Source: Ignavibacteriales bacterium
GTDB taxonomy: Bacteria; Bacteroidota; Ignavibacteria; Ignavibacteriales; Melioribacteraceae
NCBI GenBank assembly: GCA_020635275.1
Contig: JACKAA010000001.1
Coordinates: forward strand, 744,001 to 808,000
DNA: 64,000 bases
Direction: 5' to 3'
The notes under the pieces were generated by a model. The model was not told the origin of the DNA. It worked only from the letters and a program-made list of their open reading frames with translations, and made no database searches. The translations under genes were made by a program, and so were the position numbers. Below, piece after piece: positions 1 through 7,388 of this stretch; position 1 is the first letter of the stretch, and every line of letters starts with the position of its first letter.

Positions 1-642
1 AAAACAAATGAAAACAGAGCTTCTCACATTCTAATGAATGCTGAGTTAAACGGAATAATATGCAGCGGATTAACAGAGAATAATGATACAACTTATGCTT
101 TGCTTGAAGAAAGAGTTTCGAAAAAAAATATTTTAACAAAAGAAGAATCATTCGCAAAATTAGCAACTAAATATTTTCAAAGTCATTCACCTGCGACTAT
201 AGAGGATTTTGCTTGGTGGTCGGGATTAACGAAAAAAGAAGCTCAAACCGCAGTTAATTTAATTAAAACAGACTTCCTGATTGAAAATATTAATGGAACA
301 GAATTTATTTTACATAGATATTCTGAGGTTAAAAAAGCAGAAAAAAAAATACTCTTTATACCGGCTTATGATGAATTCATTATTAGCTATAAAGATAGAA
401 GCGCAATATTAAGTTATGATCAGCATAGTCGAGTAATCAATCAAAACGGATTATTCCGTGCTGTTCTAATTATGGGAAACAAAGCAATTGGTATCTGGAA
501 GAAAAAAAGTTCCAAAGATAAAATAGAGATAATTATTAATTTATTTGAAGAACAGCCCCAATTATTAAAATTGAAGATTAAAAAAGAAGCAGAAAAATTA
601 AGTTCTTTTTGGCAGAAAGATACAAGTGTAAAGTTAAATTAA
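1..642 (+). CDS. Winged-helix DNA-binding protein (HTH_42/YcaQ-like), 5' partial
   Basis: The reading frame is open to the first base of the window, so the gene begins outside; residues read before the internal ATG at 34 (HILMNAEL) fit the family. The C-terminal part matches the winged-helix DNA-binding family typified by YcaQ/AlkX (PF06224): the NAELNGIICSG segment, the YALLEERV segment, then a winged-helix-like stretch with the FAWWSGLT motif and the PAYDEFIISYKDR segment. Known family members are DNA-binding proteins, some linked to DNA crosslink repair glycosylase activity; nothing here fixes the substrate. It is followed after 12 bp by an NTF2-like gene on the same strand. Confidence 0.75.
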   Translation, partial: KTNENRASHILMNAELNGIICSGLTENNDTTYALLEERVSKKNILTKEESFAKLATKYFQSHSPATIEDFAWWSGLTKKEAQTAVNLIKTDFLIENINGTEFILHRYSEVKKAEKKILFIPAYDEFIISYKDRSAILSYDQHSRVINQNGLFRAVLIMGNKAIGIWKKKSSKDKIEIIINLFEEQPQLLKLKIKKEAEKLSSFWQKDTSVKLN

Positions 643-654
643 TATAGGTAAAAA

Positions 655-1023
655 ATGACTTGTAAAGAAATTGGCAAAGATTTTTTAAATCTCTGCGCAT
701 GCGGAAATCCCAAGAAAGCATTTGTATTATATATCCACAAAAACTTCAAACATCATAACGCATATTTTAAAGGTGATGCAAACTCGCTTATGACTGCTAT
801 GGATGAAAGCGCAAAGCAAAATCCAAATAGAGTTTTTGAGATTAAAAACATTATTGAAGAAGATGATAAAATTGTGTTTCATTCTTTCATAAAGCAATCA
901 AATAATGATTTAGGAATGGCAGTAATTCACATTTTAAAATTCTCTGAAAATAAAATAATTGAAATGTGGGATTTGGCTCAGCCTATTCCAGAAAATTTAG
1001 TTAATGAAAATGGAATGTTTTAA
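655..1023 (+). CDS. NTF2/SnoaL-like protein
   Basis: A 122-aa protein of the nuclear transport factor 2/SnoaL-like fold. Visible hallmarks are the early F.LCACGNPKKAF helix, the HKNFKHHNAYFKGD strand region and the closing IIEMWDLAQPIPE segment that is typical of SnoaL-like cyclase homologues. The family is catalytically diverse, so no reaction can be assigned. The start is preceded by AGGT seven bases upstream. It lies 12 bp after the winged-helix gene and 17 bp before the TfoX-N gene, so the three are probably co-transcribed. No signal peptide. Confidence 0.7.
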   Translation: MTCKEIGKDFLNLCACGNPKKAFVLYIHKNFKHHNAYFKGDANSLMTAMDESAKQNPNRVFEIKNIIEEDDKIVFHSFIKQSNNDLGMAVIHILKFSENKIIEMWDLAQPIPENLVNENGMF

Positions 1024-1040
1024 TAATTAAACGAGACTAT

Positions 1041-1376
1041 ATGGCAACCGATTTAGAATTTATGGAGTTCGTTGCTGAACAAATTGAAAATGCCGGAATT
1101 ATAACATTCAGAAAAATGTTCGGAGAGTACGCACTTTATTCAAATGGAAAAGTTGTTGCATTGGTTTGTGACAATAAATTATTTGTTAAACCCACAATTA
1201 AAGGAAGAGAATTTATTGGTAATATTACAGAGGGATTTGCATATCCCGGAGCTAAACCTTCATTTCTTATTGAAGAAAAACTTGAAGACCGAGAATGGCT
1301 TAGTGAACTTATTAGAATAACAGAAAAAGCACTGCCCGAACCAAAACCAAAAAAGAAACGTAAAAAGAAAAAATAA
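1041..1376 (+). CDS. TfoX/Sxy N-terminal domain protein
   Basis: A 111-aa protein made of a single TfoX N-terminal domain (PF04993): the RKMFGEYALYSNGKVVALV block and the KLFVKPT and AYPGAKPSFLIEE blocks are diagnostic. In gamma-proteobacteria TfoX/Sxy activates competence genes, but stand-alone N-domain proteins are widespread and mostly uncharacterised. The last 15 residues are a Lys/Arg-rich tail (PKPKKKRKKKK) that may contact nucleic acid or be unstructured. It is the last gene of the first small + strand cluster. Confidence 0.8.
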   Translation: MATDLEFMEFVAEQIENAGIITFRKMFGEYALYSNGKVVALVCDNKLFVKPTIKGREFIGNITEGFAYPGAKPSFLIEEKLEDREWLSELIRITEKALPEPKPKKKRKKKK

Positions 1377-1568
1377 TCATTCGTTCTTTACTCCTTAAGA
1401 CTCTATAATAAAAGACAACATATATTATACTCAAGTTATTATTATTGAATATTGAAATAATTTTATTTAAGTTAAATTAGTTTTACCAAATAGCTTGGAA
1501 TATATTTTTTATTTAACAGAGTTTATTTAATATAACAGTTAGTTATGCAATCATAAAATGAGTTACAA

Positions 1569-2060
1569 ATGGAAAAAAATGATTTATATATTTGTGATAA
1601 ATGCAATAATGAAGTAAATGAAGATGATGAATTCTGTACAGAATGTGGATCTCTTTTTGAAGAAAATATTCAATGTGAAAATCATAAAGAAAATTTAGCA
1701 AAAGGAGTCTGTATTATTTGTTCAATGCCATATTGTGAAAAATGTGGCTTTGAAGTTAATAATCTTTTTCTATGTAATAAGCATTGCAATTACGAAATAT
1801 ATCAGAATATGGTCAGAGTATATGGAACATTGGATGATTTGGAAGCTCAATATTTAAAATCTTGTTTAGAAAAAGAAAATCTTCATCCAATACTATTTTG
1901 TAAAATTCAGCCAAAAGGTGGGCCAAGATTTGTTTACTCGTTGTTTGAAGCAGTTGGTGATCCTTGGGGAAATATAGTCAATGAGATAAAGATAATGGTG
2001 CCTAGTCAAGAAGTTATAAAATCAGAACAGATAATAAATTTAGTTAAAAAAAATAAATAA
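1569..2060 (+). CDS. Double zinc-finger protein (zinc ribbon + B-box-like)
   Basis: A 163-aa protein of unrecognised function. Residues about 8-30 form a zinc ribbon (CDKCNNEV then CTECGSLF). Residues about 36-75 hold a second Cys/His cluster (CENHKENLAKGVC, CSMPYCEKCG, CNKHC) resembling the B-box-type finger that often precedes membrane domains in bacteria. The C-terminal 85 residues (VYGTLDDLEAQYLKSCLE) resemble the small DUF2007-type domain that follows zinc ribbons. No membrane segment. It precedes another zinc-ribbon gene, suggesting a functional pair. Confidence 0.6.
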   Translation: MEKNDLYICDKCNNEVNEDDEFCTECGSLFEENIQCENHKENLAKGVCIICSMPYCEKCGFEVNNLFLCNKHCNYEIYQNMVRVYGTLDDLEAQYLKSCLEKENLHPILFCKIQPKGGPRFVYSLFEAVGDPWGNIVNEIKIMVPSQEVIKSEQIINLVKKNK

Positions 2061-2116
2061 ACATAACAACAAAAATAAAGGTGTGAAAATTTTTAAATAA
2101 AATTAAATGAGGAACT

Positions 2117-2353
2117 ATGGCATCTTATTCAACTTTACAATTTATGTTACTCGTCGGTTTAGTCTCAGGTATTTGCTGTATATTTTTAGCTGAGAAAAGA
2201 GGCGGTTCAAGTTTTGGATGGTTTATATTGGGATTTATAAGTGGACCAATTGGAATAATAATTGCTCTAACTGCTGGTAAAAAATGCAAAAGTTGTTTTT
2301 CAGTCGTACCATCAGGTGCTAAAAAATGCAGGTATTGTAACGAGCAATTATAA
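2117..2353 (+). CDS. Small membrane protein with C-terminal zinc ribbon
   Basis: A 78-aa protein with two hydrophobic segments (about residues 8-25 and 33-52, separated by AEKRGGSSFG) and a cytoplasmic-type zinc ribbon at the C-terminus (CKSCFSVVPSGAKKCRYC). A GAGGA ribosome-binding site precedes the ATG by four bases. The next gene starts two bases after its stop. Function unknown; the layout of a membrane hairpin followed by a rubredoxin-like knuckle is common among small uncharacterised bacterial proteins. Confidence 0.6.
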   Translation: MASYSTLQFMLLVGLVSGICCIFLAEKRGGSSFGWFILGFISGPIGIIIALTAGKKCKSCFSVVPSGAKKCRYCNEQL

Positions 2354-2354
2354 A

Positions 2355-2861
2355 ATGTATAAAAAACTATGTCTTTTAATAATTATGTTCATGCTATTAC
2401 ATGAATCTATTTTTCCTCAAGAAAAAATTAATATTTCTTTAGGCATTGGTTTTCTTGAATTAATGAATGTAGGAATGCATTATCAATTTGAACAGATTCA
2501 GTTGGGAGCAAATATTGGAACTTGGCCAAATGAAAATAAATTTTCATTGTCCTCGGATATTAGATTTCATTTTGGAGATTCAAGTAAATTTTCAGAAAGA
2601 AAAAATTGGTTCTTTTTATTTGGATATCTTTATTATAGAGCTGAAGATGACTCCAGCATCGATAAAATTCAAATTGTCAATTTTCGTTTAGGAAGAGATT
2701 TTAACGTTTCAAAAAAGATTGGATTAAGTATTAGTGTTGGATTATTAGGAATAATAAGTAATGAAGAGGTTAGGAAAATATGTCTTGATTGTCCTTTGGG
2801 TGGAGTAGACTATTCTTATTTACCAAGCATTGGTTTAGAAATTTTTTACAGATTATTTTAG
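2355..2861 (+). CDS. Hypothetical secreted/outer-membrane-type protein
   Basis: A 168-aa protein; the ATG at 2355 was chosen because it directly follows the previous stop and gives a normal signal peptide (MYKKLCLLIIMFMLL, cleavage near FPQ), whereas the ATG at 2316 would read through the upstream zinc ribbon in another frame. The mature part alternates short polar and hydrophobic stretches with Gly and aromatic residues (LGIGFLELMNVGMHYQF, LGANIGTW, FRLGRDF) and ends in a phenylalanine (IFYRLF), a pattern expected of a small outer-membrane beta-barrel. No family recognised. Confidence 0.5.
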   Translation: MYKKLCLLIIMFMLLHESIFPQEKINISLGIGFLELMNVGMHYQFEQIQLGANIGTWPNENKFSLSSDIRFHFGDSSKFSERKNWFFLFGYLYYRAEDDSSIDKIQIVNFRLGRDFNVSKKIGLSISVGLLGIISNEEVRKICLDCPLGGVDYSYLPSIGLEIFYRLF

Positions 2862-2966
2862 AACAAATTAATTGGCTGAAAAACATCGTTCAAGATGAGA
2901 AAATATGTAACAGTCAGCATACTACTGATAAACTTTCTTAATTAAAATAAGTTAATAATTAGTGAG

Positions 2967-3365
2967 ATGGCTATGTATTATTTACCTAGAAAGGATAAGG
3001 TTTATGGCATGGCAATTTGGTTATTACCATTAATTATGCTTCTTTTATTAATATTCCAAAATTCACTTGCAGTAATCGTAATATTTATATTAAGTAATCT
3101 TTTTTCACTATGGGTTTGGAACAGCACAAACTATAAAATTGAAAATGATGAATTATTTATAAGATGCTGGATTTTTCGAAAACGTGTAAAAATTGCAAAT
3201 ATTAAAAAAGTGGTAAAAACAAAGAATATTTATTCATCATATGCACTTTCAACCGATAAATTAGAAATAACTGAGAGTGAGAAAGGTCAATTTTATATAG
3301 CCCCAAATAATTTTGAATCTTTTACTGAAGAGTTAAAGAAAATTAATTCAAAAATAATATTTTAA
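2967..3365 (+). CDS. PH-like domain membrane protein (bPH_4 type)
   Basis: A 132-aa protein with two N-terminal membrane segments (about residues 13-29 and 33-52) followed by a short PH-like domain: YKIENDELFIRCWIFRKRVKIANIKKVVKT is the strand pattern of the bacterial PH family found in YdbS-like and DUF1200 proteins. Role unknown. It stands alone, about 100 bp after the previous gene and 124 bp before the toxin-antitoxin operon. Confidence 0.55.
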   Translation: MAMYYLPRKDKVYGMAIWLLPLIMLLLLIFQNSLAVIVIFILSNLFSLWVWNSTNYKIENDELFIRCWIFRKRVKIANIKKVVKTKNIYSSYALSTDKLEITESEKGQFYIAPNNFESFTEELKKINSKIIF

Positions 3366-3432
3366 TAAAGCTTTATAAAAAGCAAATGAACTAATCGCTT
3401 TTAAGTTTCTCCTAAATTTCCCTCCAAAAAAC

Positions 3433-3474
3433 TTGACAAAATAATTTATAGTAATTACATTGTATTTACTATAA
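3433..3474 (+). promoter_or_regulatory. mazEF promoter overlapped by a 29-bp palindromic operator
   Basis: TTGACA at 3433-3438 is followed after 17 bp by TACATT (3456-3461), a plausible -35/-10 pair. Covering the -10 is a near-perfect palindrome, 3446-3474, with 9-bp outer arms (TTATAGTAA / TTACTATAA) and 3-bp inner arms (TAC / GTA). Each half also contains its own GTAWTTAC octamer (3451-3458 and 3462-3469) with an 11-bp period. This is the arrangement expected for autorepression by the MazE antitoxin encoded immediately downstream. Confidence 0.6.
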
Positions 3475-3489
3475 TTTTGGAGCTTTAAA

Positions 3490-3747
3490 ATGATAACAAA
3501 AGTTGTAAAAATTGGTAATTCTCGCGGTATAAGAATTCCAAAATCTTTTATAGATCAAAGCGGTATTAAAAATGAAGTAGAACTTGAAGTTAAATATGAT
3601 AGAATAATTATTAAATCATTATCTGAAGTTCGAAAAAATTGGGAAGCTGCTTTCCAAAAAATGTCAGAAAATAATGATGATATTTTATTGGATCAAGATA
3701 CACTCAGCAATCAATCTTCTTGGGATGATGAGGAGTGGACTTGGTAA
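3490..3747 (+). CDS. mazE: MazE-type antitoxin (AbrB/SpoVT fold)
   Basis: An 85-aa antitoxin. The first 45 residues are an AbrB/MazE swapped-hairpin DNA-binding domain (VVKIGNSRGIRIPKSFI, then VELEVKYDRIIIKSL). The acidic C-terminal tail (DDILLDQDTLSN, WDDEEWTW) is the part that in MazE proteins wraps around and blocks the toxin. GGAG precedes the ATG by seven bases. It overlaps the toxin ATG by one base (TAATG), so the two are translationally coupled. Expected to bind its own promoter, where a long palindrome is present. Confidence 0.88.
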   Translation: MITKVVKIGNSRGIRIPKSFIDQSGIKNEVELEVKYDRIIIKSLSEVRKNWEAAFQKMSENNDDILLDQDTLSNQSSWDDEEWTW

Positions 3748-4070
3748 TGGAATATCTTAGATATGAAGTTCACTTGGTAAATTTGGATCCTACAATTGGA
3801 AAAGAGATTAAAAAAACACGTCCTTGTGTAATCATTTCCCCAAACGAAATGAATAAAAATATTTCTACAATTATTATTGCACCGTTAACATCAACCAAAA
3901 GAAATTATCCAACAAGAGTAAATTGTCAAGTTAAAGGAAAAGAAGGACAAATTGTTTTAGATCAAATTAGAACAGTTGATAAGCAAAGATTAATCAAAAA
4001 AATAGATACAATAAATAAAAGGACTCAATTAAAATTGCACAAAATTTTGCATGAGATGTTTTCTCCATAA
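3747..4070 (+). CDS. mazF: MazF/PemK-type mRNA interferase toxin
   Basis: A 107-aa toxin of the MazF/PemK endoribonuclease family: the opening YEVHLVNLDPTIGKEIKKTRP contains the conserved VxLDPTxGxEixKxRP motif and the KGKEGQIVLDQIRTVDKQRL segment is the second signature. The ATG at 3747 is preferred over the GTG at 3735 because GAGGAG at 3730-3735 then serves as ribosome-binding site 11 bases upstream and the start overlaps the antitoxin stop by one base. The family cleaves mRNA at short sites; the site here cannot be read from sequence. Confidence 0.88.
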   Translation: MEYLRYEVHLVNLDPTIGKEIKKTRPCVIISPNEMNKNISTIIIAPLTSTKRNYPTRVNCQVKGKEGQIVLDQIRTVDKQRLIKKIDTINKRTQLKLHKILHEMFSP

Positions 4071-4230
4071 TATAATTTTACCATCATCCTCATAAATCAT
4101 AACGCTGCTATTCTACTTTAAAAATATTTAAATGATTAGTAAATTAAACATATGTTCAATTACGCATATTTTTGTTTCAGTAAGTTTTATAATTAACAAA
4201 ATACAATAACTTGGTTTTTAAGGAATATAA

Positions 4231-5262
4231 ATGGAAATTGGAATAGATAGTTTTGCCGGAACAAAAATTGAAAATGATGTTAGTACTCCAAATAATAATG
4301 TAAAAGTTTTGTCGGAACTTTTAGAAAGAATTGAATTTGCTGATAAAGTAGGTTTAAATGTTTTTGGCATTGGTGAACATTACCGCAAAGAATTTCTTGA
4401 TTCTGCACCGACTGTAATTCTTTCGGCTGCGGCAGCTAGAACAAAAAACATTCGTCTTGCGAGTGCCGTTACAGTTTTAAGTGCTGCAGATCCGGTTAGA
4501 GTATTTCAAAATTTTGCCACATTAGATTTAATTTCTCAGGGTCGTGCAGAAATTGTTGTTGGCCGCGGATCATTTATTGAATCGTTTCCTTTGTTTGGTT
4601 ATAGCCTTCAAGATTACGATGAACTATTTATAGAGAAACTTGATCTCCTTCTCAACATTCGCGAAAATGAAATAGTTAATTGGTCGGGCAAATTTCGCCC
4701 CGAATTAAAAGATCAGGCAATCTACCCAAGACCATTACAAAACCCACTTCCTATTTGGATTGGGGTTGGTGGAACTCGTCAATCTTTTATTCGTGCCGGA
4801 ATGTTGGGATTACCTTTAATGATTGCAATAATTGGAGGCGAAACGCATCGCTTTCGTCCTTTGGTTGATGAGTATAGACAAGCAGGTAAATTTGCCGGGC
4901 ATCCTCCGGAAAAATTAAAAGTTGGTGTTCACTCACTTGGTTATGTGGCAAATTCATCTGAAGAAGCAATTGAAGATTATTATCCCGGATATGCTAAAAC
5001 ATTTACAAGAATTGGTAAAGAACGAGGTTGGCCTCCGGTTACCAGAGAACATTTTAATGCACAGATTGGTCCATTGGGAGCTTTGGCTGTTGGGAATCCT
5101 GAAGAAATTGCAGAAAAAATAATTAGACACAGCAAAGCGCTTGGCGGAATTTCCAGATTTACTTTTCAAATGGTTAATGCGGGACTAACACAAACCCAGC
5201 TTATGAGTTCAATTGAACTAATTGGTAAAGAAGTTATGCCGATAGTAAACAGTAAAAAATAG
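4231..5262 (+). CDS. Luciferase-like (LLM class) flavin-dependent oxidoreductase
   Basis: A 343-aa enzyme of the bacterial luciferase-like monooxygenase superfamily (TIM barrel, FMN or F420). Visible family features: FGIGEHYRKEF early, the RLASAVTVLSAADPVRVFQ strand-helix, the GRAEIVVGRGSFIESF segment and the later PLPIWIGVGGTRQSF segment, as in LLM enzymes annotated as putative FMN-dependent luciferase-like oxidoreductases. Substrate unknown. Length is normal for the family. AAGGA precedes the ATG by seven bases. A separate membrane-protein gene follows after 23 bp, so they may be co-transcribed. Confidence 0.85.
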   Translation: MEIGIDSFAGTKIENDVSTPNNNVKVLSELLERIEFADKVGLNVFGIGEHYRKEFLDSAPTVILSAAAARTKNIRLASAVTVLSAADPVRVFQNFATLDLISQGRAEIVVGRGSFIESFPLFGYSLQDYDELFIEKLDLLLNIRENEIVNWSGKFRPELKDQAIYPRPLQNPLPIWIGVGGTRQSFIRAGMLGLPLMIAIIGGETHRFRPLVDEYRQAGKFAGHPPEKLKVGVHSLGYVANSSEEAIEDYYPGYAKTFTRIGKERGWPPVTREHFNAQIGPLGALAVGNPEEIAEKIIRHSKALGGISRFTFQMVNAGLTQTQLMSSIELIGKEVMPIVNSKK

Positions 5263-5285
5263 ATCATAATTTAGTTGAGGCAATT

Positions 5286-5930
5286 ATGTTGGATAAAGTA
5301 GAACTTCCACAAAATCTTGCAAATAACATTGGTTCTGAAAATATTGAATTTGCTGTTAAGGCAAAAAAAGCAAAGCCTGTTAAAAGTTCAATAGGAATCA
5401 TACTCTTCGGTACAGTCTGGACTGCTTTTACAAGTATTTTTGTCTACGCATTTTTATGGCCGCTTTTTCTTGGTGATGAAGTTCATTTTACTTCTAATGG
5501 AGTTGAAACCGTTGCTAGTCCTGAAAATTTAGAACCAATTACTTTTCCTGCAATAATTATTAGTGTTTTTGTTTTAATTGGTTTAAGTATGCTAGTCTTT
5601 GGAATTGTTTCGTTATTTAAAAAAGGTGGTTATTTTGTTGGAACACCATTACGTTTAATAACTTTTGAAAAAGGTAAGATTAGATCAATAGACTGGGAAC
5701 AATTTTCAGGTGATATTGAAATCAGCGGAAATGAATTTGATGGAAATTTAGCTTTACAAATGCGAACCGGAAGGATGGTAAGCAGTAAAAATAGTGGAAG
5801 CAGATATGTTCCGGATACAATTTATCTTACGGGTATTCCAAATGTTTATGAAATTGAAGAAATTTGCAGAAGGAGAATTAAAGAAAATGATCCGACTCCG
5901 CCTATTAACACCAAACAAAGTTTAATTTAA
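5286..5930 (+). CDS. Hypothetical two-TM membrane protein
   Basis: A 214-aa protein not recognised. Two membrane segments are visible (about residues 36-60, GIILFGTVWTAFTSIF, and about 95-118, IIISVFVLIGLSMLVFGIV) around a short extracytoplasmic loop; the C-terminal 95 residues form a soluble domain with strand-like repeats (LRLITFEKGKIRSIDWEQFSGDIEISG). The layout recalls DUF3592-type proteins, but the match is not convincing. GAGG eight bases upstream supports the ATG. It converges on gltD. Confidence 0.55.
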   Translation: MLDKVELPQNLANNIGSENIEFAVKAKKAKPVKSSIGIILFGTVWTAFTSIFVYAFLWPLFLGDEVHFTSNGVETVASPENLEPITFPAIIISVFVLIGLSMLVFGIVSLFKKGGYFVGTPLRLITFEKGKIRSIDWEQFSGDIEISGNEFDGNLALQMRTGRMVSSKNSGSRYVPDTIYLTGIPNVYEIEEICRRRIKENDPTPPINTKQSLI

Positions 5931-5934
5931 TCTA

Positions 5935-5969
5935 CATAAATATATTACTTAAACTGAAATATATTTATG
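5935..5969. terminator. AT-rich hairpin between convergent genes
   Basis: Perfect 11-bp inverted repeat (CATAAATATAT at 5935-5945, complement at 5959-5969) with a 13-nt loop, straddling the stop codon of gltD on the - strand and lying just after the membrane-protein gene on the + strand. It could end both transcripts, but the stem is almost all A/T and there is no clear T-run, so termination strength is doubtful. Confidence 0.35.
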
Positions 5970-7373
5970 CACATGCTGAGCAGTTGTTCGGCCTTCGTTA
6001 ATTGCCCAAACCACTAATGATTGTCCTCGCCTCATATCACCGGCAGCAAAAATTCCGGGAATGTTTGTCATTCTATTTTCGTCTGTTTTTACATTACTTC
6101 TTTCATCAAGATCAATATCAAGTTCGGAAATTAATTTGTTTTTTACAGGTCCGGTAAATCCCATTGCAAGCAATACTAAATCTGCATCAAGTGTAAAATC
6201 TGATCCAATTATTTCACTCATTGGTTTTCTTCCTGTTCTGGGATCTTTTTCACCAAACTGAAGTTTTATAGCATGCAATTTTTTTACGTTTCCATTTTCA
6301 CCAGTAAACTTCTTAGTCATTACAGAATAAATTCTGTCACAACCTTCTTCATGAGAAGTTGATTTACGCTCAATCAAAGCCCATTGCGGCCAAGGATTAT
6401 CTTCAGATCTTTCCGCAGGCGGCTGTGCAAGTAATTCTAAATTCATTACAGATTTTGCACCTTGTCTAATAGCAGTTCCAATACAATCGGAACCTGTATC
6501 TCCTCCTCCAATAACCACAACATTTTTATCTTTTGCAGTTATTCTATTACCATTAAAAGTTTGGCCCATATTAGTTCTATTTTGCTGAGTTAAATATTCC
6601 ATTGCATAATAAATTCCATTAAGATTTCTACCTTCAATAGGAAGATCCCGCGGTTTCTCAGCTCCGCCAGCTAATACAATTGCATCAAATTTATCAAGTA
6701 ATTCAGAGAGTAAGATATCTTTTCCTATTTCAACATTCGTCTTAAATTCAACTCCTTCAGATTTCATAAGTTCAACTCTTCTCTGAACTATCTTTTTGTC
6801 TAACTTAAAATTTGGGATTCCTAAAGTTAGTAAACCACCAATAAATTCATTTTTTTCGAAAACTGTCACAGAATGACTATTTTTATTAAGTTCATCAGCA
6901 CAAGCTAATCCGGCAGGACCGGAACCAACAATAGCAATTTTTTTACCGCTTCGTACATTCGGCAATTCTGAATTTATCCATCCTTCATTAAAAGCTTTCT
7001 CAATAATAGATACTTCAATATTTTTAATAGTTACTGCATCTTTATTGATTGCTAATGTACACGAGTTTTCGCATGGAGCAGGGCAAACTCTTCCAGTAAA
7101 TTCAGGAAAGTTATTTGTTCTTTTTAATCTTTTGTAAGCTTCTTGCCAATTACCCTTATATACTAAATCATTCCAATCGGGAATTATATTACTGATCGGA
7201 CAACCGGATTGACAGAATGGAATTCCGCAATCCATACATCTGGCACCTTGAATCCGTAATTCTTCTTCAACCAAAGGTATTGTAAATTCATCCCAATGAT
7301 TAATTCTGTCTTCAACTTTTTGTTTGTTAAAATCATTCTTTTTATATTTTATAAAACCTTTAACTTCACCCAT
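5949..7373 (-). CDS. gltD: Glutamate synthase, small (beta) subunit
   Basis: A 474-aa subunit that passes electrons from NAD(P)H to the large subunit, forming glutamate from 2-oxoglutarate and glutamine. The N-terminus has the two cysteine clusters that bind iron-sulfur centres (C46, C49, C54, C58 in CMDCGIPFCQSGC; then GRVCPAPCENSC). The FAD site VAIVGSGPAGLACADELN is near residue 146 and the NAD(P)H site VVVIGGGDTGSDCIGTA near residue 286. The closing GIFAAGDMRRGQSLVVWAI motif is typical. It starts 15 bp after gltB with AGGT upstream, so they form one operon. Confidence 0.95.
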   Translation of the reverse strand: MGEVKGFIKYKKNDFNKQKVEDRINHWDEFTIPLVEEELRIQGARCMDCGIPFCQSGCPISNIIPDWNDLVYKGNWQEAYKRLKRTNNFPEFTGRVCPAPCENSCTLAINKDAVTIKNIEVSIIEKAFNEGWINSELPNVRSGKKIAIVGSGPAGLACADELNKNSHSVTVFEKNEFIGGLLTLGIPNFKLDKKIVQRRVELMKSEGVEFKTNVEIGKDILLSELLDKFDAIVLAGGAEKPRDLPIEGRNLNGIYYAMEYLTQQNRTNMGQTFNGNRITAKDKNVVVIGGGDTGSDCIGTAIRQGAKSVMNLELLAQPPAERSEDNPWPQWALIERKSTSHEEGCDRIYSVMTKKFTGENGNVKKLHAIKLQFGEKDPRTGRKPMSEIIGSDFTLDADLVLLAMGFTGPVKNKLISELDIDLDERSNVKTDENRMTNIPGIFAAGDMRRGQSLVVWAINEGRTTAQHVHKYISV

Positions 7374-7388
7374 TTTTATACCTAAAAC

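Noticed and set aside
3470..3479. TATAAT and TAnnTTTG matches just before mazE as a -10/-7 element
   Set aside because: They lie so close to the ribosome-binding site that transcription would start at or after it; the TTGACA/TACATT pair upstream fits better.
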